Notes under the pieces: generated by a model | Seen by the model: the letters and a program-made list of their open reading frames with translations, nothing else | Database searches by the model: none | Told to the model about the DNA's origin: nothing | Part shown: piece after piece, positions 25,016-39,000 of the stretch | Layout: each line of letters begins with the position of its first letter | Position numbering within the stretch: the first letter of the stretch is position 1 | From: Nocardia abscessus | Lineage (GTDB): Bacteria > Actinomycetota > Actinomycetes > Mycobacteriales > Mycobacteriaceae | DNA: 64,000 nt | NCBI RefSeq assembly: GCF_015477775.1 | Contig: NZ_JADLQO010000003.1 | Location: 124,001-188,000 of the forward strand | Direction: 5' to 3' | Made by a program: the position numbers and the translations under genes

Positions 25016-26698
25016 ATGGTGCGAGAGCGGGTGGGCGAGTCGGTGCGGCAGGTGTCCGCAGTGGTCCGCAGCCACCCCGTAGCGGCGCGCGCGGTGTCTG
25101 CGATCTGCGCGGGGCTGCTGCTGTTCGGCAGCTTCCCGCCTCGGCCGTGGTGGTTTCTCGCGCCGCTGGGCGTCGCGGCACTGACCCTCACCGTACGCGG
25201 TGACGGTCGGCTGCGGGCGGGCTTCGGATACGGATTCCTGGCCGGGCTGGCGTTTTTCGTTCCGCTGCTGCCGTGGACCGGTATCTATGTCGGGCCGGCG
25301 CCGTGGCTGGCGCTGTCCACCGCCTGTGCGCTGCACCTGGGCCTGTTCGGTCTGCTCGCCCGGCTCGTCGGCGTGCTGCCCGGCTGGCCGCTCTGGGTGG
25401 CCTTGGCCTGGACCACTGCCGAGTGGGGCAGGTCCAGCTTCCCGTTCGGCGGATTTCCCTGGGGCCGTTTGGCCTTCGGTCAGGCCGACGGCTGGTTCTT
25501 GTCCCTGGCAGCCATCGGCGGCGCCCCGCTGGTCGGGTTCGCCGTGGCGCTCACCGGGACCGGAGCGGCGGCGTTGGTCTCGCTGCTGTGGTCGTCTCGC
25601 CTCTCTGATGACGTGCGTCGATCCGCCGATGCCGAGGCCGGCAGTCCCGAGCAGGCCGCTGCGAGCGGACGCACTCCCGTGTCCCGACTCGGGTACGCCG
25701 CTGCGGCTTTCACCCTGCTCGTCATGCCGCTCGCCGGTCTGTTCCTCCGGTCCGCGCTGCCCGATCCGGACAAAGGTGACAGAACGGTCACCGTCGCGGC
25801 GATCCAGGGCAGCGTGCCGCGCCTCGGCCTGGATTTCAACGCGCAGCGACGGGCCGTGCTGGACAACCACGTCCGGCGCACCGAGGAACTGGCCGCCGAG
25901 GTGGCCGCAGGCCGCGCCCCGCGCCCCGATGTGGTGATCTGGCCGGAGAACTCCTCGGACATCGACCCGTTGCGTAACGCCGACGCCGCCGCCCTGATCA
26001 CCGCGGCCTCCGAGCGGATCGGCGCGCCCATCCTGGTCGGCGCGGTGCTGATCAACTCGGATCGGACCACGACCAACTCGGTGATGGTGTGGAACGGCGC
26101 CGCAGGCCCAGGTGAGCGGCACGACAAGAAGATCATCCAGCCTTTCGGTGAGTATCTGCCGATGCGGAGTTTTTTCCGGCTTTTCTCCGAATACGCTGAT
26201 CGCGCGGGGTATTTCGTTCCGGGCAATGGTGATGGTGCGGTACGGGCAGCGGGTATCGACATCGGTGTGGCGACGTGCTATGAGGTGGCCTTCGACCGGT
26301 CGTTCGAAGACGCGATGCGAGCCGGTGCCCAACTGCTCACGGTGCCCACGAACAACGCGACGTTCGGCGACAGCGAGATGACCTATCAGCAGCTGGCCAT
26401 GTCCCGTATCCGTGCCGTCGAGCACGGTAGAGCGCTGGTCGTCGCGGCCACCTCGGGTGTCAGCGCCATTATTGCCGCCGACGGCACTGTGCGGCAGGAA
26501 ACCGCGTTATTCGTCCCCGCCGCGCTGGTCGCGCAGCTCCCGTTGCGCGACGACACCACTCTCGCAACGCGAATAGGCCCTGCGCCGGAGCGGATTTTCG
26601 TTATTCTGACGGCTGTCGCCGCGCTGGCCGCGGGCATCCGGCGGCGATCCACGCGCGATGATGCGCGAACCGGCCGTCGAGCCGTCGGCGGCCGATAA
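25016..26698 (+). CDS. lnt: apolipoprotein N-acyltransferase
   Basis: A 560-residue Lnt, which adds the third acyl chain to the N-terminal Cys of lipoproteins at the outer face of the membrane. About seven hydrophobic N-terminal helices (residues 20-240) precede a carbon-nitrogen-hydrolase domain with the catalytic set E311 (WPENSSD), K371/K372 (DKKIIQPFGEYLP) and C421 (ATCYEVAFD). The exact start is uncertain: ATG 25016 is used, 24995 is an alternative, and neither has a clear ribosome-binding site. A mycobacteria-type fused Ppm1 domain is absent. It ends 379 bp before the NRPS gene. Confidence 0.9.
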   Translation: MVRERVGESVRQVSAVVRSHPVAARAVSAICAGLLLFGSFPPRPWWFLAPLGVAALTLTVRGDGRLRAGFGYGFLAGLAFFVPLLPWTGIYVGPAPWLALSTACALHLGLFGLLARLVGVLPGWPLWVALAWTTAEWGRSSFPFGGFPWGRLAFGQADGWFLSLAAIGGAPLVGFAVALTGTGAAALVSLLWSSRLSDDVRRSADAEAGSPEQAAASGRTPVSRLGYAAAAFTLLVMPLAGLFLRSALPDPDKGDRTVTVAAIQGSVPRLGLDFNAQRRAVLDNHVRRTEELAAEVAAGRAPRPDVVIWPENSSDIDPLRNADAAALITAASERIGAPILVGAVLINSDRTTTNSVMVWNGAAGPGERHDKKIIQPFGEYLPMRSFFRLFSEYADRAGYFVPGNGDGAVRAAGIDIGVATCYEVAFDRSFEDAMRAGAQLLTVPTNNATFGDSEMTYQQLAMSRIRAVEHGRALVVAATSGVSAIIAADGTVRQETALFVPAALVAQLPLRDDTTLATRIGPAPERIFVILTAVAALAAGIRRRSTRDDARTGRRAVGGR

Positions 26699-27077
26699 CA
26701 CCTCCTGCCGAATCGTCGATAACCGAACATTCGGTATGTTCTTGCCCCCACCGCCCCGAAAGTAAAGGTGGGGAAATGAGTTGCGCACTGTTCGCTTGAC
26801 AACGGAAGTGATCCGCGGCCTACCATCGAACAGTCTGGTCAGAACCCGTTTTGCTTCGGTTCGACCTAGTTGAGTCGCAATGTTTGCGGAAATGTAACCA
26901 ACCAAAGTGGCCTTCTGCCAAGGACGTTGGATGTGAAACAAATCCAAAACGTCGGCAATCCGGCAGATGCGATGCTCCGAATCATAGGGCGTGGATCACG
27001 TCCTCCAGATGGCGCGCGTGCGCTTGCTGGGGCGGTGCTCGGGGAGTTGCGTCAACAGCGGCAGAACGGAGTGATTG
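26699..27077 (+). promoter_or_regulatory. NRPS upstream region with a candidate TTGACA promoter
   Basis: A 379-bp gap that is more AT-rich than its surroundings. TTGACA (26796-26801) and TACCAT (26821-26826) are spaced by 19 nt, long but usable for a vegetative promoter, which would give a 5' leader of roughly 240 nt. I find no IdeR/Fur-like palindrome. The NRPS start has GGAG 6 nt upstream. Confidence 0.4.
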
Positions 27078-30000
27078 ATGAGTTCATTGGCCACGGATCG
27101 CGTCGACCAATGTTCATCCGGCGAATTTTCGGCACAACCGTTTGCTCTGTCACCCGCCCAGACAGCTCTCTGGTACGCGCAGCGCATTCGTCCCGACGTA
27201 CCGTTGACGATCTCCCAGTACGTCGAGATCCACGGTGACTTGGACGAGGGACGGCTGCTGTACGCGATCGAGCGTTTCGGTGCCGAGACCCAGGTGGGTC
27301 AGGTTCGCCTGGTGGAGGAGGATGGCACTCCGTATCAGATCGTGGATCCGGTCCACCGGCCGGGCTGGGTGCGCATCGATCTGCGCGGCGAGACCGATCC
27401 GTACGCCGCGGCGCTGCGCTGGATGCACGAGCACACGAGTGCGCCGATCGACCTGGAACGCGACCCGCTGACCTCCAACGCCGTCCTGCGCATCGGCGAC
27501 GCCGACTACATCTGGTATTCGTACGCCCACCACATCGTGATCGACGGCTATGGCGCGATGAACGCGCTCACCCGTACCGCGGAGATCTACACCGCACTGG
27601 AGAACCAGACCGAGCCGGTCGCCTCGCGGGCGACGCCGCTGGCCGAGATCTACGCCGACGAGGCGCGCTACCACGACTCGAGCCGCTTCCAGAACGATCG
27701 CGAGTACTGGCTCGGGCAGCTCTCGGGCGTGGGCGAGCCGGTGAGCCTGGGCGGCGCCCGGCTCGGCGCGGCCACCCACGACGCGGGCCGCAGGCTGGCC
27801 ACCGCCGTGCTCGACGACGAACAGCACGCCGCGATCGGCGCGGCGACCAGCGCGTGGAACACCACCGATTCGGCGATGTTCGTCGCGGCGCTGGCCGCCT
27901 ACGTGCGGTCGGTGACGGGCAACTCGGACGTGGTCCTGAGCCTGCCGGTCTCGGCGCGCACCACGGTGTCGCTGCGCCGCTCGGCGGGCGTGATCTCCAA
28001 CGTCGTGCCGATCCGGCTGAAGTTCGACGAGACGACCACGATCGGCGACCTGGTGAAGGCGGCCGAACTCCAGATCACCGGCGCCCTGCGTCATCAGCGC
28101 TACCGGCACGACGACATCCGGCGCGACAGCGGCTACTCCCGCGACGCCCGCGGATTCTTCGGCCCGATGGTCAACCTGATGCTCTTCCACGACGAGCTGC
28201 GATTCGGCAGCCTGGTCGGCTCCATGCACGTGCTGGCCACCGGCCCGGTGGAAGACCTCTCGGTCAACGTCTACAACGGCGCGGGCGGGCGCTTGCACGT
28301 CGACTTCGAAGCCAACCCCCGACTCTACGGTGAGGCGGAGGTCAGCGTGCATCACGCGCGCTACCTGGACTTCCTCGGCCGGTTCCTGGCGGCCGAGGTG
28401 ACGACGCCCGCCGAGTCGCTTGCCGCGATCACCGGCGCCGAGCGGCAGTGGGTCGTGGACGGCTGGAACGCCACCGAGGCGCCCCGGCAGGACGGCACGC
28501 TGGCGAGCGTGTTCGCCGAGCGGGTGGCGTCCGACCCGCACACCGTCGCGCTGGAATTCGGCGACGAGACGCTGACCTACGCCGAACTCGACGCGCGCGC
28601 CAACCGCCTGGCCCGGCTGCTCATCGAGCGCGGCGCCGGGCCCGACACCACGGTCGGTCTGTGCCTGCGCCGCAGCATCGAGCTGGTGGTCGGCATGTAC
28701 GCGATCGTCAAGGCGGGCGCGGCCTATCTGCCGCTGGACCCCGAGCACCCTGCCGAGCGGATCGGGCAGATCGTGCGTCAGGCCCAGCCGCTGTGCGTGC
28801 TCACCGCCGCCCGCGACGAGGTCGAGCTGCCCGCGATCGCCACCCGGCTGGACGTCGACACCGCGCAGGTGGCGGACTTCGACGACGCGCCGGTCACCGA
28901 CGCCGACCGCAGGGCCGCGTTGCGCCCCGGCCATCTCGCCTACGTGATCTTCACCTCCGGATCGACCGGAACACCCAAGGGCGTCGGCGTGCCGCACGCC
29001 GCGATCGTCAACCGCCTGCGCTGGATGCAGCACGAGTATCCGTTGGAGCGCGCCGACGCGGTGCTGCAGAAGACCCCCGCCACCTTCGACGTCTCGGTAT
29101 GGGAGTTCTTCTGGCCCTTACAGATCGGGGCGCGCCTGGTCGTCGCCGCCCCGGACGGCCACCGCGACCCGGCGTACCTCGCGCGGATCATCGCCGAAAA
29201 AGGCATCACGACAGCGCATTTCGTGCCATCCATGCTCTCGGTGTTCGTCACCGAGGCGGATCTGGACGGCTGCGCGGGCCTGCACCGGGTGTTCTGCAGC
29301 GGCGAGGCGCTGCCCGCCGCGGCGGTGCGGGAGTTCTACGCGGCGTTACCCGCCGCCGAACTGCACAACCTGTACGGCCCGACCGAGGCCGCCGTGGATG
29401 TCACCTACTGGGCGTGCCCGCCCGACGCGAGCGCCGTGCCGATCGGCTCGCCGGTGTGGAACACCCAGACCTACGTGCTGGACGATCGGTTGCAGCCCGT
29501 CCCGCCCGGCGTGGTCGGCGAACTGTACCTCGCCGGCGTGCAGTTGGCCCGCGGCTATCTGGGGCAGCCGCGGCTGACCGCGGACCGTTTCGTGGCCAAC
29601 CCCTTCACTCCGGGCTCCCGGATGTATCGCACCGGCGACCTGGCCCGCTGGCAGATCGGCCGCTCCGCCGCCGAGCCGGGTGTGCTGGAATACCTGGGCC
29701 GCAGCGACTTCCAGGTGAAGATCCGTGGTCTGCGCATCGAGCTCGGTGAGGTCGAGGCCGCTCTGCTCGATGACCCGAAGGTCGCTCGCGCGGTGTGCGT
29801 GGCGCACACCGGACGCACCGGTGACGAACTGGTCGCCTACGTGGTCGCGGCGAAGCACGAGGACGACGCCGCCCGGCTGGACACGGCCGCGCTGCTCACC
29901 ACCCTGCGCCACACGCTGCCCGGGTACATGGTGCCCTCCACGCTGATGGAACTCGACGAGCTACCACTGAGCGCCAACGGCAAGATCGATCGCAAGGCGC

Positions 30001-33000
30001 TGCCCGCCCCCGTCACCGGCGTGCGCTCGATACGGCCGATCGCCGAACCGCGCACCGAGGTCGAGCGGGTCTTGGCGGGCATCTTCGCCGAGGTCCTCGA
30101 CACCGACGTCGGCATCGAGGACAGCTTCTTCGACATGGGCGGCAACTCGCTCATCGCCGCGCGGGCGGTGGCCAGGATCAACGCCGCCCTCGGCACCGCG
30201 CTGACCATCCGGGACCTGTTCGAGGCCGCGACGATCGAGGCGCTCACCCGGCGTTTCGCCACCCAGACCGTCGACGCCTCCTCGCCGCGACTTGCCCCCG
30301 CCGAGCGGCCGGAGCGAATTCCGTTGTCCCAGGCCCAACAGCGGCTGTGGATCCTGAACCGGTTCTCCGAACACGCCGCCGCGTACAACATGCCGCTGGC
30401 CGTCGAGGTGGAAGGGCCACTGGACGTGGCCGCGTTGCGCGCGGGCCTCGTCGACGTCATCGAGCGGCACGAGAGTCTGCGCACCACGTTCCCCGAGTCG
30501 CCCGAAGGGCCCTACCAGCTGATCCACCCGGCGCAGGCGATCCCGCTGACGCTCGACCCCATCGACGCCACGGCCGACGAAGTGGCCGGCTTGGCGACCG
30601 AGTTCGCCGGCTACGGCTTCGACCTGCGCAGCCAGGCCCCGGTCCGGGTGGCGCTCTACCGCACCGGCCCGCAGCGGCACGTCTTCCTCATCGTGCTGCA
30701 TCACATCTGCGGTGACGGATGGTCCATCGCGCCGTTGGCCAAAGACCTGATGACGGCGGTGGCGGCGCGCGCGAAGGGCGTCGCGCCGCAGTGGACGCAG
30801 CTGCCGGTGCAGTATGCCGACTTCGCGCTCTGGCAGCGCGAATTGCTCGGTGAGGAAACGGATCCCGCCAGTGCGCTCAGCCGCCAGCTGACGCACTGGC
30901 GCTCGGCGCTGGCCGGGCTCCCCGAGCAGCTCGACCTACCGCTGGACCGCCCGCGCCCACTGCACAGATCGACCGTCGGCGGCCGGGTCGAGTTCACCAT
31001 TCCCGCCGAGATCCGCCGCGCCGCTATCGAACTCGCGGCCAGCCGGGGCGTGAGCATGTTCATGGTGCTGCACGCGGCGCTGGCGACGCTGCTGTCGCGG
31101 CTGTGCGCCAACGGTGACGTCGCGATCGGCACGCCGATCGCAGGCCGCTCCGATCCGGCGCTCGACGATCTCGTCGGCATGTTCGTCAACACGCTCGTCC
31201 TGCGCACCGCGGTCGACCCGGCGGCAGGCTTCGATCGGATGCTCGACGTGGTGCGGGAGACCGATCTCAACGCTTTCGCCAACGCCGACGTGCCGTTCGA
31301 GCGGCTGGTCGATCTGGTCAACCCGGAGCGTTCCCCGGCGCGCCACCCGCTGTTCCAGGTGATGCTGTCCTACGACCACGCGCCGGATCTGCGGATCGAT
31401 CTGCCCGGTGTGCGCGCCGAGGTGCTGCCGATCGCCTCGGACGTGGCCAAGTTCGACTTGCAGCTGGTCGTCCACGACGACTCGGGCGACGGACCGCTGT
31501 CGGCCGAATTCGGCTATACGACGGATGTTTTCGATCAGTCCACGATCCAGTCGTTCGCCCGCCGGTTCATCGCGGTGCTGGCAGGCGGCGTGGCCGCCCC
31601 CGAACTGCCGGTGGGTGACCTGCCGATCCTGGACCGCAGGGAGACCGAGAACCTGGTGCCCATCGCGGGCGCACCCGCCGAGCCGCCGATCACGCTGGCC
31701 ACCTTGCTGACCGCCACCGCGCGCCGGATACCGGAGGCGGTGGCGGTGCGCTACCTCGGCGCCGACACCACCTACCGCGAACTCGACGAGCGATCGAACG
31801 CGCTGGCGCGCGCCCTCATCGAGCACGGCGCCGGTCCCGAGACGGTTGTCGCGATCGCGCTGCCGCGCGGTCTCGACGCGATCACCGCGGTATGGGCGGT
31901 CGCCAAAACCGGTGCGGCGTATGTGCCGATCGACCCGAGCTACCCCGGTGAGCGGATCGCGCACATGATCGGCGACTCCGGCGCGATGCTCGGTCTGACC
32001 GACCCCGAATGCCTCGCCGCCATGCCCGCCTGGCCCGCGGCGCGGGGCAAACACCGCAAGGTCCATGTCGACTGGCTGGTCCTCGGCTCCGACGAGCTGA
32101 CCGCCGAACTCGCGGGCCATTCCGCGGACCCGATCACCGACGACGAGCGCCATCACCCGATGCGGGTGAGCCACCCGGCGTACCTCATCTACACCTCCGG
32201 CTCCACCGGAACACCCAAGGCGGTCGTGGTCACCCACGCGGGCATCGCGTCTCTCGCCGGCGAGCAGAACTATCTGTTCGGTATCACGGATGCGGCCCGC
32301 ACACTGCACTTCTCCTCGCCCAGCTTCGACGCGTCGGTGCTGGAGATGCTGCTCGGCTTCGCCGCGGGCGCCACGATGGTGATCGCCCCCAGGGGCATGT
32401 ACGGCGGCGCCGAGCTGGCCACACTGCTGCGCGAGGAGCGAGTCACCCACGCCTTCGTCACCCCCGCCGCGCTGGCCACCGTGCCGAACGACGGGCTCGA
32501 CGAGCTGGAGACGGTCATCGTCGGCGGTGACGCCTGCTCGGAGGAGCTCGTCGAGACCTGGACCACCGGGCACCGCATGCACAACATGTACGGTCCCTCG
32601 GAGGCCACCGTCGCGGCCACCGCGAGCGGTCCGATGGCGGCGGGCGAGCCGGTGCCGCTCGGTATGCCCGTCCGGGGCATGCGACTGTTCGTGCTGGACG
32701 GTCGCCTGCATCCGGTGCCGCCGGGCACGCCGGGCGAGCTGTACGTGTCCGGCCCCGGCGTGGCCCGCGGCTACCACGGGCGTTTCGGTCTGACCGCGCA
32801 GCGGTTCGTGGCCGGTCCGCACGGCAGGCGCGGCGAGCGGATGTACCGCACGGGCGACCTGGTCGTCGTGGAGCGGTCGGGGCAGCTGCGGTTCCTCGGA
32901 CGCGCGGACGACCAGATCAAGATCCGCGGGTTCCGCATCGAACTGCGCGAGATCGACAACGTGCTGCGTCTGCATCCCGGCGTCCGGTTCGCGTTGACGG

Positions 33001-36000
33001 TGGTGCACACCGACGAGCGCGGCCATGTTCGGCTCGCGGCGTATGTCACGGCCGACCGGCCGGTCGAGCCGCAGGACGTGCTGGAGACCGCGCGCCGGCG
33101 ATTGCCCGGTTACATGGTGCCCGCGGCGGTGGCGGTGCTCGACGAGATTCCGGTCACCCCGGCGGGCAAGCTGGACCGAAAGGCATTGCCGGAGCCGGTG
33201 TTCGCCGCCGCCGGGTCGTCTCGCGCGCCCGGCACCGAGCTGGAGCGGACCGTGGCGGGCGTGTTCGGCGTGGTGCTCGGCCGCCCGGTCACCGGAGCCG
33301 AGGACAGCTTCTTCGACCTCGGCGGCAACTCGCTGCTGGCTACCCGCCTCGCCGCCGCGCTGCACGCGGAGTTCGGTGTCGAGCTGCCGGTGCGGTCGAT
33401 CTTCGAAGCGCCCACGGTCGCCGGGGTTGCCGCGCAACTGGATCGAGCGCCCCGGACGCAGCGGCCGGCGCTGGCGGTGCAGACCCCGCGTCCGGGACGT
33501 CTTCCATTGTCGCTGCCGCAGCAGCGTTTGTGGTTCCTCAACCGATATGCGCCCGAATCGAGTGCCTACAACATCGCTTTCGTGATCCGCGTCGCCGGTG
33601 ACCTGGACGTGCCCGCACTGCGGGAAGCGCTCAACGACGTGGTGCGGCGGCACGAAGTGCTGCGCACCGTCTTCCCGGAGGACGCGGACGGCCCGCAGCA
33701 GGTGGTGCTGCCGGTCGAACGCGCCCTGCCGGACCTGGCGGTCACCGACATCGATGACTCCGGTGCGAAGGCCGCGCTGGAAGCGTTGGCGCACAACGGC
33801 TTCGACCTCACCAGGCAGACACCGGTGCGTCTGGCACTGCTGCGCACCGCACCCGGGCGGCATCTGCTCGGTGTGGTGGTGCATCACATCGCCGCCGACG
33901 GCTGGTCGCTCGGCCCGCTGACCAGGGATCTGGCTGCCGCTTACGCCGCACGGCACGAGGGCGACGCGCCGTCCTGGACACCGCTTCCGGTGCAGTACGC
34001 CGACTTCGGGCTGTGGCAGCGGGCCTGCCTCGGCTCGGAAACCGATCCGGACAGCGCGGCGGCCACCCAGCTGGCCTACTGGCGCGCCGCACTGGCGGAC
34101 ATCCCCGACCAGTTGCCGCTGCCCTACGATCGGCCGCGCCCGCTCGAGCCCACTCAGCAGGCCGGGACCGTGCGCTTCACGGTGCCGGAGCACGTGCGGC
34201 GCGGGCTCGCCGGGATGGCCCGCGATCAGGGCGTCAGCAAGTTCATGGTGCTGCGATCGGCGTTCGCGGTGCTGCTGCGCTGCGTCACCGGCGGTCGCGA
34301 CATCGTCATCGGCACCCCGGTGGCGGGGCGTAACGACACCAAGCTCGACGAACTCGTCGGCATGTTCGTGAACACACTGGTGCTGCGCTCGGATGTGCAT
34401 CCCGATCGCAGCTTCGCCGACTTGCTGCGCGCCGACCGGGACACCGAACTGGCCGCCATGGCGCATGCCGACATCCCGTTCGAGCGCATCGTGGAGGAAT
34501 TCGGTTCCGAGGCACGCTCCTCGGGCCGTCACCCGCTGTTCCAGGTGGCGCTGAGTGTGCAGGACGGCCCGGCGCCGACGCTGGAACTGCCCGGCCTCGC
34601 GCTGCGCGCGGAGCCGTTGGACATCGCACTGGCGAAATTCGACCTGGAGCTGCGCGTCTCGAACGACGCCGTCGATCCGGGCTCGCTCCCGGGCGAGCCG
34701 GACAGCGTCTTCGAATTCGTGTACGCCACCGAGCTTTTCGACGCACGGACGATCGAGACACTGGCCGACCGGTTCCTGCGCGTGCTCACCGCCGTCACCG
34801 GCGATCCGCGCGTCCTGGTCCGCGACGTCGACGCGCGCACCGAGCACGAGCGTCGTACCCTCGCCCCGGCGCGTGGCGAGCAGGCGGCCCCGCCGTCCAC
34901 CCTGGCGGCGTACTTCACCGCGACCGCGCAGCGGTATCCGCACAACACGGCGCTCTGCGCGGGCACGACCACGCTCACCTACTCCGAACTCGACCGGCGC
35001 TCGAATCGGCTGGCGCGCGCGCTGATCGCACGCGGACTCGGTCCCGGCACCCGCGTGGCGCTCGGGCTCGCCCGCTCGATCGACTCGGTGGTGGCGATGC
35101 TGGCCGCGGCGAAGTCCGGCGCCGCGTTCGTGCCGGTCGACCCGAAGTACCCCGCCGACCGCATCCAGCACATGCTCGCCGACTCCGGTTGCGCGATCGG
35201 TGTCACCGTGTCGGCGCATATGCCACAACTGCGCGCGGGCGCCCCCGCGCAGCGCCACACCGAGTGGTTGCTGCTGGACCGCCCCGAGTTCGCCGCCGAA
35301 CTCGACGGACACGACGACGCGCCGATCGACGATCACGAGCGCTCGCGCACCATCCAGGTCGCCGATCTGGCCTACCTGGTCTACACCTCGGGGTCCACCG
35401 GAACCCCCAAGGGCGTCGCGGTGACCCACAGCGGCCTGTCCAACTTGGCCGACGAGATCCGCGACCGCATCGGCGTGGACGAGCACTCGCGCACGCTGCA
35501 TTTCGCGACGCCCAGTTTCGACGCGGCGATCCTCGATCTGCTGATCGCGCTGGGCGCCGGTGCGGCGATGGTGATCTGCCCGACCGATATCTACGGCGGT
35601 GACGAACTGGCCGCGCTCATGGAGCGCGAACGGGTGTCGCACGGCTTCATGACCCCGGCCGCGCTGGCCACGATCGACCGCGAACGCTGGCCGCTGCCGC
35701 ACGTGCGCGCCCTCATGGTCGGCGGCGAGGCGGTGGCGCCGGATCTGGTGGCGCGCTGGGCGCCGGGACGCGTGATGGCCGACGTGTACGGGCCCACCGA
35801 GACCACGGTGGTCATCACGATCTCCGGTCCGATGCGCGCGGGCGAGCCGATCACTATCGGCAGCCTGGTGCGTGGCGCCCAGGGATTGGTGCTCGACGAG
35901 CGGTTGCGGCCGGTGCCCGTCGGCGTCCCCGGCGAGCTGTACCTCGCGGGGCACGGCCTCGCGCGTGGCTACTTCGACCGGTTCGGACTCACCGCGACAC

Positions 36001-39000
36001 GATTCGTCGCCGACCCGTACGGCCCGGCGGGCGCCAGGATGTACCGGACCGGTGACGTGGTGCGCTGGACCGCCGCGGGCGAACTGGTCTACCTCGGCCG
36101 CACCGACCACCAGGTGAAGCTGCGCGGTTTCCGGGTGGAACTCGGCGAGATCACCGCCGTGCTCGGCGAACATCCGTCCGTGCGGTTCGCGCACACCGAG
36201 GTGCGCCGCATCGCGGGCGCCGACCGGATCGTCGCCTACGTCCAGCCGGCCGACCGCGCGGCCGGGGTGGACCCCGAGGAGTTGCGCGCCTCAGTCGCTC
36301 GCCGACTGCCCGCGCACATGGTGCCTGCCGGTGTCACGGTGCTGGACACCATCCCGCTGACCCCGGTCGGGAAGCTGGACATCAGCGCCCTGCCCGACCC
36401 GCACTTCGCGGACTCGACCGGTCGCGAACCACAGACCGACGCGGAGCGCCTGGTCGCCGCGGTGATGGGTGAGCTGGTCGGCGCGGACGACGTGCGCGCC
36501 GACGACAGCTTCTTCGACGTCGGCGGAAACTCGCTGCTGGCGACGCAGCTCGTCGCCCGGCTGGCCGCGGCGACGAACGTGCGGCTCGCCGTGCGCACCG
36601 TGTTCGCCACGCCGACCGTGGCAGGGCTCGCCGAGCTGCTGGCCGCGGGCACCGAGTCCGAGGTGGTCCGGCCCGCACTGGTGCGCCGGGAGCGCCCGGA
36701 GCGTATCCCGCTGTCGGCCGCGCAGCGACGGCTGTGGTTCCTCAACCGCTTCAATGCGGGCGGCACCTCGACCGGGGGACAGTCGGCAGGCGCCTACAAC
36801 GTCCCGCTCGTACTGCGCATGACCGGCAGCCTGAACGTCGACGCGCTGGTCGCCGCGCTGCACGCCGTGCAGGCCAGGCACGAAACCCTGCGCACGGTGT
36901 TCCCGGAGACCGACGGTGCACCCGCCCAGGTCGTGCTCGACCCCTCCGAGTCGGCGATCCCGCTGACGCGGGTGAAGGTGCGGCCCGACGAGCTCGACGC
37001 CGCCGTACGGCGTTTCGCCGCACCGGGATTCGATCTGGCCGCCACCGTGCCGATCCGCGCGGCGCTGCTGTCGGTGTCGACCGCGCGCGACTCGTCGGCG
37101 CCCGCCGAGCACGTTCTCGTCGTGGTCGTACACCACATCGCGATGGACGGCTGGTCGCTGGAGCCGATGGCGACCGACGTCGCCGTCGCCTACCGCGCCG
37201 CCTGCGCGGGCGGCGCGCCGGAGTGGGCCGAGCTCGAGGTCCAGTACGCCGACTACACCCTGTGGCAGCAGGACGTGCTCGGCAGCGAGGACGATCCGGA
37301 CGCCGCGGTGCGCAAGCAGCTGGACTATTGGCGGCACACCCTGGACGGCATTCCCGAGCTGCTGACCGTACCGGCCGACCGGCCGCGTCCGCCCACCCCG
37401 TCCTACCGGGGCGGCACCGTGGAGTGCGCGGTGGACCCGGTCACCCACCGCGAACTGCAGACGATCGCGGGCAGCAACAACGTCAGCCTGTTCATGGTCC
37501 TGCACGCCGCGCTGGCGGTGCTGCTGCACCGGATGACCGCGACCGACGACATCACCGTCGGCACCCCGATCGCGGGCCGCGGGCACCCGGCACTGGACCG
37601 GCTGATCGGCATGTTCGTCAACACGCTGGTGCTGCGTACCCGGATCGACCCGGGCGCCCGGTTCACCGACCTGCTGCACGCGGTGCGCGAAACCGACCTC
37701 GACGCCTTCGCCCACGCCGACCTGCCGTTCGAGCGCCTGGTGGAGGTGCTCAACCCGGCCAGGTCCCAGGCGCACCATCCGATGTTCCAGGTGATGCTCT
37801 CGGTCCGCAACGAGCCGGTCGGCGGACTGGACCTGCCGGGGCTGCGCATCGAGGCCGCTGATATCGACACCGGGATCGCCAAGTTCGATCTCCAGTTCAC
37901 CCTCACCGAAACGCAGACCGCGCAACGCGATCCGGCCGGCATCACGGTCGCGGTGAACTACGCGATGGATCTGTTCGACGAGCCGACCGCGCAGCGGCTC
38001 GGCAAGCGCCTCACCCGGCTGCTCGCCGCGATCGCCGCGAACCCGACCACCGCCGTGGGCGATCTGGAACTGCTCGACCCCGCCGAGTGGTCGGGGCTGG
38101 CCCCGGTGCGCGGTGCCAAACCGGACCGGCCGATCACCTTCCCCGAGGTGTTCGAGCAAGCGGCCTGCGTCGATCGCGCCGCGGTCGCCCTGGTCTCCGA
38201 CGGCACGGAGGTGACCTACGACGCGCTGGATCGCTGGACGAACCGGCTGGCGCGGGTGCTCATCCGGCGCGGCGTGGGCCCGGAAACGCTGGTGGCGCTC
38301 GGCATTCCGCGGTCGATCGAGTCGGTGGCGACGGTACTGGCGGTGGCCAAGGCCGGTGCGGCGTTCGTCCCGGTCGACCCGTTGTACCCGCAGCAGCGCA
38401 TCGCGCACATGCTGTCGGATTCCGGTGCGGCGCTCGGCATCACGCTGGCGGGCTACCACGCCGAGCTGCCCGAGGACACGGAGTGGATCGTGCTCGACGA
38501 TCCGGCGTTCCGCGGACTCGTGCTGGACGCGCCGGACGCGCCGATCGCCGACACCGAGCGCCTCGCGCCGTTGCGGATCGACAACCCGGCCTACGTGATC
38601 TACACCTCCGGTTCGACCGGCACGCCGAAGGGCGTGATGGTCACCCACGGCGGCTTGTCGAACTTCGCCGCCGAGACCGCCTACCGGTTCGACGTCCAGC
38701 CGGGCTGCCGTGTCCTGCACTTCGCCACGCCGAGCTTCGACGCCGCGATGCTCGATCTACTGCTGTCCCTCGGCGGCGCGGCGACCCTGGTGATCACCCC
38801 CACCGGCGTGGTGGGCGGCGACGAGCTGCGGCAGATCTTCGCCGGGGAGCGGATCACCCACGCGTTCATCACCACCTCCGCTCTCGGCACGGTCGACCCC
38901 ACCGGGCTCACCGAGTTGCAGCACGTGCTGGTCGGCGGCGAGGCGCTGCCGCCGGACCTGGTGACCAGATGGGCGCCCGACCGCAGCCTGTACAACGTCT

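Noticed and set aside
26776..26799. Seven-codon frame (M-S-C-A-L-F-A) with a good AGGTGGGG site upstream of the NRPS
   Set aside because: Tempting as a cysteine leader peptide, but it overlaps the candidate -35 box and nothing else supports attenuation.
26699..27077. IdeR/Fur-type iron box before the NRPS
   Set aside because: No sequence close to the 19-bp IdeR palindrome is present, so a siderophore claim cannot be based on regulation.
26932..27238. Small frame (GTG at 26932) running into the NRPS start
   Set aside because: It overlaps the NRPS N-terminus by 160 bp, and beyond 27078 its sequence is the wrong frame of a clear condensation domain.
30936..36194. A 1752-codon open frame antisense to the NRPS, and similar long antisense frames elsewhere
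   Set aside because: They are shadows of GC-rich coding sequence: low-complexity Arg/His/Gln/Gly composition, no domain, no ribosome-binding site.
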